Assembly: GCF_035046485.1 (NCBI RefSeq)
Contig: NC_085137.1
Location: 254,780,733-254,844,732, forward strand
Direction: 5' to 3'
Length of the DNA: 64,000 nt
Source of the DNA: Aedes albopictus
Lineage: Eukaryota; Arthropoda; Insecta; Diptera; Culicidae
The notes under the pieces were generated by a model. The model saw nothing but the letters and a program-made list of their open reading frames with translations. It was not told the DNA's origin and searched no databases. Position numbers and translations under genes: made by a program. Below, piece by piece: positions 42,170 to 53,519 of the stretch (position 1 is the first letter of the stretch; each line of letters starts with the position of its first letter).

Positions 42170-43568
42170 CTATGAATTATCAAGCTCTTGCAGTGCGTAA
42201 CATTGCGGCATTCAGTAAGGGAAAGAAAACCATTTATTGGAGTGTACCATTATTTACTTCATTTTTTTTGTATTTAATTTATAAATTATCTTTGGACACC
42301 TTTTCTGTTTTAAGGTCTTTGGGTAAATTCCACATAAACTGGCAAACTAACACTGTAAGATAACAAGTAACTAAGTTAAAAGGTTAAATTTAAAACGATA
42401 AGTGATGTAAATTGCATTGAAAAGTTGACTAATTCCAGGTGAATAAATGGATCGTTTGTTTAAGAAACCACACTAGTTCATTTGTCTGGTGAATGTGAGA
42501 TTTTACATAATTGTTTTATCCTTGCTCAAGCAAAACGTTTTCCGGTAATTTCGGTTTGGTCTAAGCGATATGTTTCGAAAACGTACCATGACTGTACCTG
42601 TTTTGCGGCTACTAATTTCGTTTAAAACAAGGTTATAATTCGGAACGGGTGTGGAAACTGCACACTTATTTCTGAATTGTCTGTTCGGTACTTTTTTGAC
42701 GAGATTATAACAGCAGTACGATCTCGGTAGTTTCGGTAATCGATTTTACTGAGGCTCAGTAAAACAACTGTCAAAATCGTATGGAAAAGGTAAACAATGC
42801 ATTTTTGCTGAACGAGTTCGGTGCTCAGCAGTTTTAATCTCGTCAAAAAATTACCGAACTCGGTAATCAAAATTAAGTGTGTGGCGTTACAAATGTCAAT
42901 TGTAAATGTGTGCGAATCTCTGATACACGATCTTGTTTTACTCCTCACGAGATCTAATGTACATTCGTTATGTAATCTTCATTAAATTACTTGCGAGATC
43001 ATGCAAAAATTATTGGCAGGCCCATCTTAAGAGCCTGAAATATTCAATTGGCGAATTATTAGAAGTGTCAACAAGTACAAATGCTGCCATTGAAAGAGTT
43101 CTGGAAAATTAAAAAAGAGGATGCTTCTACAGTGTTGTTCTTGTCATCAATAATGCTTGCAAAACACTGGAGATGTACTCCAGCATCAAAGTTATCAGAC
43201 CTACTGTGCAGCGTTGTAATACATTTTGTAGACATTAATGAATAGCTTGATTCTACACTGCAATCATAGAACGGGGACATCTGGTATCAATCGTGAATTA
43301 CTTTTAGCGTTTTATACAGATCTGACAGTAGAGGACTTATCAAACATTATGAACTGAGTACGAACTGGGCATCGAGGTTCGTTCACAATCTGCGAACTTG
43401 ACTGCCGAAAAAATCGCTATCATGACGCCGCTGGCACCAGTTTACGTTCCAGTACATACTACATAGTATCGTTTCACACCTTCCGGTGGAAGCATAATTT
43501 GTCCCATGTGCATTTTTCGCAATATTGAGATTTGGCAGCCTATGACCATGTATCATGGTGTACTATCA
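42170..43568. other. Non-coding AT-rich interval
   Basis: No gene or clear repeat boundary seen downstream of eIF4A. Confidence 0.35.
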
Positions 43569-44150
43569 TATAGGGGTAGGCGGGGCAATATGGACACCCT
43601 AAGGTTTTTGCCAACTTTACCTGGCAAGATGTCAAAAAAGTTTAGTTTTTTGATACATGTATCCTTTTTAAGTCTATTTAGCATCTATTGCATAAGAATG
43701 CTCACGAAGAAAAATGATTTATCCACTTCAAAAAATGTTATGAAAAATGTTAGTTTTTCATTACCGTCTTCAAGCATACGGGGCAGAATGGACACCCCCA
43801 TGGGGCAATATGGACACCATGAGACTTTTACGAATTTCGTACATTATTTACACCTATAAAGTCATTTCATTACAAAACAACTATTATGGATGAATAATAC
43901 GCCAAAGTAGTTCATTTTTGTTCAGTTAATTTAAATTCAAGCTGTTTTGGATAAAGCTTCGTTTTTGTCGGCTGTACATGCCTAGAACAACTATTTTCCA
44001 CTGCTGTCGTTTTTTGACCAATTTGTTTCACCCTATGTCTACTATAGTGAACATTTAACCGAAAATATACTGAAATCGAAGAATTTGGTTGGTTTGTGAT
44101 TTAGGTTATTTTTTTCCCTTGCCGCTTCTTTCAAAAAGGTGAGTGTCCAT

Positions 44151-44903
44151 TGAGGTGGCCCACACTTATATGAAAAACAAAAATTTCGAAAAATGCCAAG
44201 TCTTACCTCCTAATTCAGTTGTTTTGGACTCCCAGAAGCTACGTTCAAAATTTGAGGAAAATCGGTTAAGCCTAAGGGGGCGCTCAAAACGCTTGAACTT
44301 TGTATGGAAAAACTTGACCAAATGTATGCAGAAATTTTAAGTTTTCTAATTTTGCCGCTAGGTGGCGCTGTAAGCGTTCAATAATCAAACCCTATGGTAT
44401 TATTGTAGGTGACTATATGCCAAACAAGTTTGTCGAAGACCGCAAAGTAATCCAACGTCTGTGTAAAAAGTTATACCCTAGGCAAAGTGAGGATAAACTT
44501 TATTGTTGTTTTTCCAATACATGTAAAGGAATAATATCAATAATGAAATCTCAATACTTCACCTCACTTTGCCTAGGGTATAACTTTTTTCACAGCCGTC
44601 GGATCACTTCGCTGTCTTCGACGAACTTCTTTGGCATATAGTCACCAACAATAATACCAAAGGGTTTGATTATTGAACGCTTACAGCGCCACCTAGCGGC
44701 AAAATTCGAAAACTTAACATTTCTGCATACATTTGGCCAAGTTTTCCCATACAAACTTCAAGCGTTTTGAGCGCCCCCTTAGGCTCAACCGATTTTGCTC
44801 AAATTTTGAACGTAGCTTCTGGGAGTCCAAAACAATCGATTTAGGAGGTAAGACTTTGCATTTTTCCAAATTTTTGTTTTTCATATAAGTGTGGGCCACC
44901 CTA
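44151..44903. mobile_element. 753-bp foldback element, 8-bp TSD GTGTCCAT
   Basis: Arms run from GGTGGCCCACACTTATATG to its inverse, almost fully self-complementary. The duplication GTGTCCAT is at 44143-44150 and 44904-44911. Short frames inside (MKNKNFEKC...) appear in both arms and are by-products of the palindrome. Confidence 0.85.
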
Positions 44904-44994
44904 GTGTCCATTTTGCCCCGGCAGCAGAAGATATTTTCAAACTTGATTTTTGATATGATAAAGAAGAAAATATAAACATGTTAAGCATGTAGAT

Positions 44995-45754
44995 TAAGGT
45001 GGCCCACACTTATATGAAAAACAAAAATTTCGAAAAATGCCAAGTCTTACCTCTTAAATCAGTTGTTTTGGACTCCCAGAAGCTACGTTCAAAATTTGAG
45101 CAAAATCGGTTGAGCCTAAGGGGGCGCTCAAAACGCTTGAAGTTTGTATGGGAAAACTTGGCCAAATGTATGCAGAAATTTTAAGTTTTCGAATTTTGCC
45201 GCTAGGTGGCGCTGTAAGTGTTCAATAATCAAACCCTTTGGCATTTTTGTAGGTGACTATATACCAAACAAATTTGTCGAAGACCGCAAAGTGATCCAAC
45301 GTCTGTGAAAAAAGTTATACCCTAGGTAAGGTGAGGTGAAACATCTATATATATAAAAATGAGTTTGAAGTCCCTTTGAGGCAACAAAACTTAAGAACGG
45401 TTGAACTGACCAGGATGACTCTTGCACGGTTCGGTTCGTATTCGTGGTGGCTGTGTTTATATGTACAAAAAGTTACGAAAATCAACTAGAAAAGTAAGAA
45501 AATTGATAAAGTACTGATTTTTCATTAGCTGGGAAGGAAATCAACACGATCGAAATGAAACCAATCTAGAGTGCTTTGTTATTTTGAGCTCAACAGTTGT
45601 CAAACCACCACAAGACGGCAAGACAAAGTTTGCCGGGACAGCTAGTTATTGATATTTTTCCAGTGCATGTAAAGGAATAATATCAATAATGAAATCTCAA
45701 CTCTTTGCTTCACTTTGCCTAGGGTATAACTTTTTGCGGTCTTCGACAAAGTTG
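44995..45754. mobile_element. Second copy of the foldback element, right end lost
   Basis: Starts TAAGGTGGCCCACACTTATA, follows the 44151 copy closely, and stops after GGTCTTCGACAAAGTT. Split by the Helitron at 45344-45645. Confidence 0.75.
45344..45645 (+). mobile_element. Non-autonomous Helitron (302 bp)
   Basis: Begins TCTATATATATAAAAATGAG after an A and ends GGGACAGCTAG before a T. A GC hairpin (CGGCAA...TTGCCG) sits about 10 bases from the CTAG end. No TIRs and no target duplication: the Helitron signature. Inserted within the foldback element, whose sequence resumes at 45646. Confidence 0.85.
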
Positions 45755-46132
45755 AAACATTTCAAATACTACTTGCATGTGTTCTAGAAATATCAGGTTT
45801 TAATCGACCTGCAATAAATTAATCACTAAATCTTATTTTAGATGGTGTGAAAATTATAATTTCCATGCACAAAAAACGGAGGACGCAACTTTTTCGTGTA
45901 AAATCAAGTATAAGTTTAATTTCGAATGTTTCTTTCCTGAATCTACGTTTTAGACAAATGGACTATATTCTCCAATCATTGAAAGTTCAAAAAAGTTCGC
46001 ATATTTCAAAATATTGAGGGTGTTCCTTCTGCCCCGGGTGTCCATAATAATGCCCCGCCTACCCCTAAGGAAATAAAAATAGGTAGTTTGTTCTGAAAAT
46101 TGTTTAAAAAATGCAAGGCCGATTTGTAACAT

Positions 46133-46297
46133 TAGGGGGATTCACTAAACAGCGTAAAGTGAACCGATTAAACTGATTAAACGTCGCGATCACCAAGGCA
46201 ATCTTTGATTATTTTATTCGCAAAATCATGAAACATTTCAAATAAGCAGTAAATTAAGGCTTACGCAGCAATTTAATCTGTTTAGTGAGTACCCCTA
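46133..46297. mobile_element. 165-bp MITE, AGGGGGATTCACTAAACAG ends
   Basis: The left AGGGGGATTCACTAAACAG mirrors the right CTGTTTAGTGAGTACCCCT, with TA borders. Non-coding. Confidence 0.7.
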
Positions 46298-46839
46298 TTG
46301 TAAAAAATGGACGCAAAAGCGTCACGTTACATTGGAAATCCTATGGAATCATAAAATCGCTCTAAAACAATAATTAGTGCTCAAATTCAAAATTGGTTGA
46401 TGTTAGAACACGATTCAGCACTTAGGTATACTTCATAGTTGAGACAATTGGGTTTTTAAATTAAGAAAAATGTATTGATTTTTGATTTTATACAAAAGAG
46501 CACCTTTTTCTGAACCACCATGATTTTTTTCAGATTTTTAGAACTCCATTTTGGTAGGTACCTAAAATCGCTTTCGAAGAGATTTTTCGAACAGCTGGCT
46601 AACTGCTTGACAGCTCCGCCCAGTACAAAATGCGACGAGGGGTGATTCGACAAATCGCTCCCATACAAACTTCAAACTGATTTTTAAATAGGTTCCCGGG
46701 CACCAACATTAATGAAAATTTGGATTTCGGCTCAGTTTTGCACGCAGATTCTGAATATGGAATTATCTCAACACCGCTAAAGAAGCCAATTTACGTTTTC
46801 GAACTTTGGACGCGATTTTCTCAATTGTCTGTTTTTGCA

Positions 46840-46963
46840 CATGAGACATTTATGCGTCGTTTTGCTTGATCAAATCACATTGGATGGACAGCCCATTGCT
46901 ATCGGGCTTAGTACCGTGCTACAATGAATGGAAACCATCATCATCATGAGACATTTATGCGTC
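46840..46963. mobile_element. 86-bp LINE fragment with 19-bp TSD
   Basis: CATGAGACATTTATGCGTC at 46840-46858 is repeated at 46945-46963. Between them are 86 bp ending in a (CAT)n tail (CCATCATCAT). A short 3' tail with a long duplication indicates target-primed retrotransposition of a severely 5'-truncated LINE; the family is unknown. Confidence 0.7.
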
Positions 46964-47042
46964 CACCGGCAGTTAACGTTACGTATATTTTTTCAATGGA
47001 TGTGCTCATAAAACTTATATAAATACGTATGATGCAGCAGTC

Positions 47043-47285
47043 GATGTCCAAGAGCTAAAGAAACATCAGCTCCTGATGACTCAAGTGATTGAGCGGCAAC
47101 AAAAGTCTGACGACCGAAAGAAAACAGTTCTTTCGCAGATTCCTTGGCCAGCAATATCAAGAATTTCCGATATGAGGTCGAAAGCAAAGGTATTTTCACG
47201 GACTGGTACTGTTGATACGACGACTTTTACGAGAAGGGTATTGCAAGGTTGGACCGACACTGCAAAAGTTCACCTGCTTGTGTGA
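47043..47285 (+). pseudogene. Possible gag-like remnant
   Basis: An open stretch with a charged helical look (ELKKHQLL, VIERQQKSDDRKK), like N-terminal Gag of mosquito gypsy elements. It may belong with the integrase relic at 48560-49560. Weak call. Confidence 0.25.
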
Positions 47286-47384
47286 AAAGTGGGTGTAACG
47301 GAGCATGATTCTATATTCTCCCGAAACTCCCCAAGAAGTTTACTTTCGCACAGACAGTTGCCAAGCTCAAGAGCCTGTTTGGAG

Positions 47385-48405
47385 CGAGAGTCGGTTATTA
47401 TTCGCCAATATGTACCGGTGTGCAAAACTGCGTAAGGGTTTCGGGTGAACTATCCAGTTCATTCGAATCTCGCCGGGGACAACGACAAGGTGACGGACTC
47501 TCATGCCTACTCTTCAACATCGCTCTGGAAGGTGTGATGCGACGAGCCGTTGAGCCGGTAACGATTTTCATAAAATCCGGTCAATTTGTGTGCTTTGCGG
47601 ACGACATGGACATTATCACCAGAACATTTGGAACGGTGGTAGAGCTGTACCCGCCTGAAACGCGAAGCAGCAAAGGTCGGACTGGTGGTGAATGCCTCAA
47701 AAACAAAGTGCATGCTGGTTGGCGGAACCGAACACGACCGGATCCGTCTGGGTAGTAATGTTACGATAGACGGTGATACTTTCGGGATGGTGGAAGAATT
47801 CGTCTACCTTGGATCCTTACTGACGCGACGGCTGACAACAACGTGAGCCGTGAAATTCGGAGGCGCATTATCAGAGGAAGCCCAAGCCGGGCCTACTACG
47901 GGGTCCAGAAGAAACTGCGGTCTAAAAAGAGTCACTCATGCACCAAACGCACCATGTACAAAACGCTAATAAGACCGGTGGTCCTCTACGGACACGAGAC
48001 ATGGACCACGCTCGAGGAGGACCTGCAAGCACTCGGAGTTTTCGAGCGACGCGTGCTAAGGACGATCTTCGGCGGTGTGCAGGAGAACGATGTGTGGCAG
48101 AGAAGGAAGAACCACGAGCTAGCTGCACTTTACGGCGAACCCAGTATGCAGAAGGTGGCGAAAGCCGAACAGTACGGTGGACAGTGCATGTTGCAAGAAT
48201 GCCGGACAACAGTTGGCAAAGTTGGTGTTCGCTACTGATCCGGTTGACACAAGAGGGCGTGGAGCGCAGAGAGCACGATGGGCGGACCAGCTGTAGCGTG
48301 TCCTGGCGAGCATTGAGCGCGACCGAGGATGGAGAGCGGCAGCCACAAACCGAGTATTGTGGTGTACTATTGTTGATTATGTCTTGTCTTAAATGTGATG
48401 TTGGA
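47385..48405 (+). pseudogene. RTE-type LINE relic (RT C-terminal half)
   Basis: 5'-truncated non-LTR element with RT blocks in order but in shifting frames: RRGQRQGDGLSCLLFNIAL, FVCFADDMDII (catalytic FADD), KKLRSKKSHSC, RPVVLYGHETWTTL, FERRVLRTIFGG, then the RTE-type tail (HELAALYGEPS, DPVDTRG, RARWADQL, RWRAAATN). The last blocks identify the RTE clade (JAM1-like in mosquitoes, from memory). At least three frame breaks and an in-frame stop (after WADQL) make it inactive. Confidence 0.8.
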
Positions 48406-48559
48406 CAAATAAAAGGTATATATGTGTGTACCGATGTCTGCACATGTCTGCTGCAGTTTCCACTGAGAACCATGTTCGCGTGGAGTTACAACTGAGGAAA
48501 CTAACCAAGGAACATCTCGAGTGCTCAAGTGAAATCGAAAAATGAAGTCGAGATTCGCG

Positions 48560-49560
48560 TTCGTCCTAGCGTTCGTCTCCTTACCAAAATCTAAGAACAA
48601 CCACGATATCACGTTAGATAAGCTCTCCGAAGAGTGTCAGCGCTGGTTCAATCTTCATACCGCGATGTACAAACTGTGAAGACCGATCGGTAAGCGCGCC
48701 CGGAATTCTGCAAGACGTTTTCCAATGACGCCGTCTAGAAGCCAAACTACGCGTGTTAGCTCTCGATATCAGTCCAGTTGGTTTAAAGCCTAGGTCTCGG
48801 GGTCCGATATCCAATGGTTCCAAGCACAACAGGAATCGCTTTTGTTGTAGATGGGTGCATCATGTTTGCCGAAGGGCTCGTCATCCCGTCGCTGCTCCGC
48901 CTCGAACAGTTGGTCATCCCGGCATGCAGCGCATGAAAGCCCTCGCCCGAAGTCACGTGTACTGGTCCAGCTAGGATGCCGACATCGTCAACTTCGTCAA
49001 GCCATGCCAACAGTGTTCATCCGTAGCCCGGTCGGTTCCTCATTCTCCACCTGTGGCGTGACCCAAGCCGACAGCTCCATGACAGCGCTTCCACGTTGCT
49101 AGTGGCTAGAGATCATCCAAATGACCGCAGCGGTGACGGTGATGATCATCACTCATCATTGTTTGGCCGAGTTCACTGATTTCTGCATCTCCAACGGCAT
49201 CGAGCGCCTCACGATGGTTCCATCATCCATTGAATGCCTAAACGGAACAATTCGTGGACACCTTTAACCCTAGTAAGATGACCCAGATAGGCACGCTGAA
49301 CGTACCCTACGCCATCGTGGTGCGAAAATCCTAACATGCTAGGAGGGTTAAGGTGGCCGAGAAGCACGCCAAACTGGGCTCTGCAAGACCATAAGTCGCC
49401 ATACGAGGCCATGTTTCGGTCCAAAATCGGCACGTGTCTCGAGCTTCTGCGTCGTCCATCGGTACAAACACCAGTGCCACCGTCCGACGGCCGTAAAAAA
49501 CAATAATCGTTTTGCAGGGCGAGTGATTGTATCGTCACTTCCTCCCCCTTTCTCAAATTG
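48560..49560 (+). pseudogene. Gypsy-type integrase relic
   Basis: Degenerate pol 3' part. The integrase zinc-binding motif survives (HPGMQRMKALARSHVYW, then CQQCSSVARS), followed by a decayed core and a recognisable C-terminal stretch (SPYEAMFRSKIGTCLELLRRPSVQTP). Many stops and deletions; no LTR found. Confidence 0.65.
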
Positions 49561-49741
49561 ACCTACATTTTGACGCCACTTTAGCCTTTATTATTCAGTA
49601 TTTTATGAGCATTCTGTCTTCTGAGATTCAATCTTACGTTAGCCCGTTTTTTTAAATCGCCCTTAAAATAAAGAAAAGTACATAACCCGAACATGTAAGT
49701 GTAAATGGGTCATTCGTGGAATCGGCGTTTGAGAAAACTAC

Positions 49742-50004
49742 CACAGACAAACAGACGTAACACCTTGAACGATTTTTATGGAAATCCATCGCCCAGTTCA
49801 CACTACCATCACCTGGTGGAAAAGTTGCACGAATCACTGTGTTGTGCAATATCTTCAACAGAAGGCGCTAGTGTGAAACGTCAAACGCATAGAAAAACGA
49901 TGAGCGCGCCTCTGGTTGTGAAAGCCACAACTATGAAAATTTAAAATGATCGTTAAAAGCGTGATCGATGGAAATTTCACAAGTGTTACGTCTGTTTGTC
50001 TGTG
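49742..50004. mobile_element. 7-bp-TSD MITE, copy 1 (263 bp)
   Basis: Ends CACAGACAAACAGACGTAAC and inverse GTTACGTCTGTTTGTCTGTG. The duplication AAACTAC is at 49735-49741 and 50005-50011. No transposase. Confidence 0.9.
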
Positions 50005-50116
50005 AAACTACGTTCGGCAAAAAGTAGCACAATCATGTAGAACCTCTAGACATATTTGTATTAGTATTTGTTGCATTTTTTAATTTCTCTCTTTTCCGTT
50101 TCTTGTTTCTTTCCAG

Positions 50117-50161
50117 GTGTTTAAAAAATTTCAGTTCACCCACACAATCCGGGACGTATAA
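50117..50161 (+). CDS. Possible terminal coding exon (14 codons)
   Basis: A strong acceptor (TTTCTTGTTTCTTTCCAG) is followed in phase 0 by VFKKFQFTHTIRDV and a stop, with AATAAA at 50227-50232. This looks like the end of a plus-strand gene whose other exons I cannot place. Could equally be a 3'UTR exon. No family recognised. Confidence 0.3.
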   Translation: MFKKFQFTHTIRDV

Positions 50162-50484
50162 TTGCTAGAAAGAACCAGATCATTGTATGTGTACCGAGAA
50201 CAACCCGTACCACAATCAGCAAGTTGAATAAACACCTTTCATAAGGCAACAAAACAAAAATCAGACGTAAAACACTGCTGAACTTACCAAAACCAAACCT
50301 TAATCACAATCCTTGAAGAAGAATCCTGTAAGCTCTTGGTCTATTTTTACAATTACCTTTTCTTATCCTTATTACTCTCCCTCCCCTTATCACCAAATTA
50401 CGAATGTAGAATCGTGTTAAGTGCTAGTTAGTGTCAGTTTAACAAGTCAGTTACAATTATTCCTAACATTGGTGGCCGAGATCA

Positions 50485-50554
50485 CTGTTTCGGGGGCCTC
50501 ACCTCGCCTGTGTGCTTCCCCGGCGCACACGACGAGGTGAGGGCCCCGAAACAG
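50485..50554. other. 70-nt hairpin with 22-bp stem
   Basis: Arms 50485-50506 and 50533-50554 pair over 22 bases with one mismatch (CTGTTTCGGGG...CCCCGAAACAG). The 26-base loop has its own GTGTGC/GCACAC stem. GC-rich, in an otherwise AT-rich putative 3'UTR. Could be a pre-miRNA-like or regulatory RNA structure, or a tiny palindromic element; the strand is undetermined. Confidence 0.6.
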
Positions 50555-51389
50555 CGAGTAAGAATGAACGAGCGAGCCCCGTTAGAAACCTAGCTTTTAG
50601 TGAAACTATCTTTAAGGATTTATTAACTTCTCCCAAAACGCATGCAGAAAAGCAAAGCAAGCGCCTACCACGCCGACCGCCAGAGTAAGTTGGTTCTTGG
50701 AAGGAAGGAAAAGAGCTAGTGAGCAAAAGAGAAACATAGGGCTCCCCAAAATCGGTGGTGGACTCGGAAGGACACTCGAAGGATTTGGCAAGATCGCGCT
50801 AACTCGACTCTTTCCCTTTTGATGAAAATCTAAAACCTTTAAGAGCTCTTTTCGGTTGTAAATTTTTGTTTTATAAGAAAAAAAAATGGAACATGTGAAA
50901 TCAACAACAGCTTGTAATAAATCAGTATAGTCTACTTGTTCGTTATTGTTTGTGTCTATTCGATGTACACACTCCTTCTATTACTCTTTTTCGCAAAACT
51001 TCGTATTTTATTTTTCTCCAGTTACTCCGTTGGCATATCCTCTCGAGCGTTCTCTGAGTTTGGTCTCGGATTCAGGCAAGGGTGGGTTACATGGTGCTTT
51101 GGTAATATGTAAATATTATCAGGCTCGTGAAATACATTTCTTCAAAAAAAAACGCATTACTGCACTGCCCCTATTCGCATAACAGTCCCTTGCAGGACCC
51201 AGCAGGTTTCCTATTCACATGGGACTGTTGTGCCAATGGGGGCAGTGCAGCACATGCTCAAATAAGAAAGCACAATCCCAATAGAAAAGTGGTTACAGAT
51301 GTCCACCGATGACGATGAAATTTTAATTTACATATTAATCAACATATTCAATTTAAAATAGGTAAGTATTGAAAATGGCCTTTTTCACC
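50555..51389. other. Unassigned, possible long 3'UTR then spacer
   Basis: 50560-50935 reads like untranslated exon text and has an AATAAA near 50915. From 50940 to 51389 nothing clear. Confidence 0.3.
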
Positions 51390-51574
51390 TACAGGGGATG
51401 GCCAAAATGTTTGGGATGGGCTTTTTTTTTTTCTTTCATAAAAAAGTTTAACATGCTATAACTTTTCATAGAGTGCATAAAAAAATCTCAAATTTTGACT
51501 GTTTGTCAGCCTATTATAGTGTGTGTGCCATCAGTAATATCATGCTCCCATATTTATCCTATTTGAAAACAAGC

Positions 51575-51872
51575 AGCGGCGTCGGTGGTGTAGTGGTAAG
51601 CGTGGTTGCCTCTCACCCCAGTCGGTCTAGGTTCAATCCTAGTCGACGCCGTCGGTATTTCTGAGACAAAAATATCTGATCACGCCTTCCCTCGGATAGG
51701 AAGTAAAGCCGTAGGTCCCGGCCCATGTGTTGATGGGTTCGATATGTAGGGTGTCAGGTGTGTGTGGATGTCTCCCTGACCGTCCGTGTTTAGGCTTAGT
51801 ACCAGAAATAGGCGGACGTTAAACTAGAGCTGATGCCGAACGGTGTCGGCTCGCCAGAAATAAGAAGAAGAA
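51575..51872 (+). mobile_element. tRNA-derived SINE with 10-bp TSD
   Basis: Box A (TGGTGTAGTGGTAAGCG) and box B (GGTTCAATCC) of a RNA polymerase III promoter open the element; an AAGAAGAAG tail closes it. The duplication GAAAACAAGC is at 51565-51574 and 51873-51882. Not a functional tRNA. Confidence 0.85.
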
Positions 51873-52868
51873 GAAAACAAGCGATTACAGCACCGATTGA
51901 TTCCGTTCTTTTTGTTTTCATGGGTGCTCACTTCTAACAAAAAATACAAAAATAAGAAACAAAGCAAACAGCGTTTCAATCCTCTGTTTTTCATGGGATG
52001 AAAATGGAAGCCACATGCTTAATAAGGGAACCAATACCCTATGTGCATCATTGGTACAAATTTGGGCTCGATTGATTAATGTTTCGCAAAGTTAGAACCT
52101 TTCGGGTAAAACACTATTTTTTAGACAACTCATTTTTGAGCTGTCATATCTAGGAAACCAGCGAACCGAATTGAATAAAATTTTGAACGTACACTAACAC
52201 TATGTAACTGCTTCACAACCTATTAAAACATAGGTACTTTTTGAACGTTGGAAAAAGTTATCATGGATTGACATTTTTTGGATTTTTTTTCGAAAAAATG
52301 TAATTTTTTACATTATTGTCAATAAATTTTAGTGTTATTATATCCATTATATATAATGGATATAATTATATAATAATATAATATATATATAATAATATCC
52401 AAAGTTTTTCCACCTCTGTTCTCAAGTTATCTTTAATCAAATATATTAGAGCCTATTTAGATTGAAGGAAGAACACATTTAGTAATTTTTGTGTGGTATT
52501 GTAAATTTGACTTATTTTCCTCTATATGGGTAAAAATTTCAACCCGGCGTAACTTAATTTGCCGTGAGAAATTATTACATTTTATAACGTCGTATTAAGT
52601 ATCAATATATTGTTGATGAACGCTAAAAAAAATCATTCAATTCGGTTCACTGATTTACGAGATATAACAATTCAAAAATTAGTTGTCTCAATAATAGGGT
52701 TTTACCCGAACGGATCTTACTTCGCGAAAAATTCTTAAATCGAGCCCAAATTCGTACCAAAGATGCACATATAATAGGTTGGCAAACAGTCAAAATTTGA
52801 GATTTTTTGATGCACTCTGGAAAGTTACAGCATGTTGATTTTTTTTGTTGGAGAAAAAAAGTTGCCTA

Positions 52869-53416
52869 CCCAAGTAACCACGATGCTCAAGCCTTATTGC
52901 ATGCAGATATACGGTGTACTTAGAGCAATCATTATACTTTACATGCAAACTTAAAGTTGATTTAAAGTGGAAATGGCAAATATGCGACTACACCAAGATT
53001 ATAGGAGTATAACCTTAATTTGATTCTATAATTGCCCACTTCCACTTTAAATCAACATTAAGTTTGCATGTAAAGTAATGATTGCTCTAAGTACACCGTA
53101 TTATCTGCATGCAATAAGGCTTCAGCATAGGGCCCATATAGCCGAGGCGGTAAACGCACGGGTATTCAGCATGACCATGCTGAGGGTGACGGGTTCGATT
53201 CCCGGTCGGACAAGGATCTAAAGGAAACTTCCTTGACTTCCTTGGGCACAGAGTATCTTCGTGCCTGCCACACGATATACACATGCAAAATGGTCATTGG
53301 CAGAGGAAGCTCTCAGTTAATAACTGTGGAAGTGAACACTAAGCTGAGAAGCAGGCTTTGTCCCAGGAGGACGTTACGCCAAGAAGAAGAAGGCTTCAGC
53401 ATCGTGGTTACTTGGG
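52869..53416. mobile_element. CCCAAGTAACC MITE carrying a SINE
   Basis: Both termini present with TA borders (52867-52868, 53417-53418). Right arm split by the SINE at 53129-53389. Confidence 0.85.
53129..53389 (+). mobile_element. Feilai-like tRNA-derived SINE with 13-bp TSD
   Basis: Box A (TAGCCGAGGCGGTAAACGC), box B (GGGTTCGATTCCCGG), the body phrase CTCAGTTAATAACTGTGG, and an AAGAAGAAG end. The duplication AAGGCTTCAGCAT is at 53116-53128 and 53390-53402. I recognise the body as Feilai-like from memory. Confidence 0.85.
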
Positions 53417-53519
53417 TATCCCAAACATTTTGGCCATCCCCTGTATTTTAAATCTTTTGAACCCGTATAACGCGACAATTGTGGCGCCACTTGCAACTTT
53501 TTAATTCAACTTCAATGGT

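Larger units (their letters stand above)
43571..46067. mobile_element. TA-target element with GGGGTAGGCGGGGCAATATGG ends, heavily nested
   Basis: Left TAGGGGTAGGCGGGGCAA and right inverse TGCCCCGCCTACCCCTA, both bordered by TA. Internal GGGGCA...TGGACACC motifs repeat as in 34294-35153. It has received two foldback elements (44151-44903, 44995-45754) and, inside the second, a Helitron. Confidence 0.8.
51392..53443. mobile_element. Large TA-target foldback element, CAGGGGATGGCCAAAATG ends
   Basis: The ends CAGGGGATGGCCAAAATG and its inverse are bordered by TA (51390-51391, 53444-53445). Arms extend over 150 bp (GACTGTTTG, TGCAT.AAAAAATCTCAAATTTT). It has received a SINE (51575-51872) and a MITE holding a second SINE (52869-53416). 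Related decayed copies lie at 22920-23425 and 25240-25335. Confidence 0.8.

Noticed and set aside
44143..45184. Three similar ~60-residue frames (MKNKNFEKCQVLP...) on both strands
   Set aside because: They are translations of the same palindromic arm in copies of a foldback element; opposite-strand duplicates reflect symmetry, not genes.
47922..48495. 185-codon plus-strand and 183-codon minus-strand frames over the RTE relic
   Set aside because: Out-of-frame shadows of the decayed LINE RT; the conserved blocks read in other frames.
51575..51660. Possible tRNA gene (box A and box B present)
   Set aside because: Does not fold as a complete tRNA, continues into a 298-bp body with an AAGAAG tail and a TSD; it is a SINE head.
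53129..53215. Second possible tRNA gene
   Set aside because: Same reasoning: Feilai-like SINE with a 13-bp TSD.
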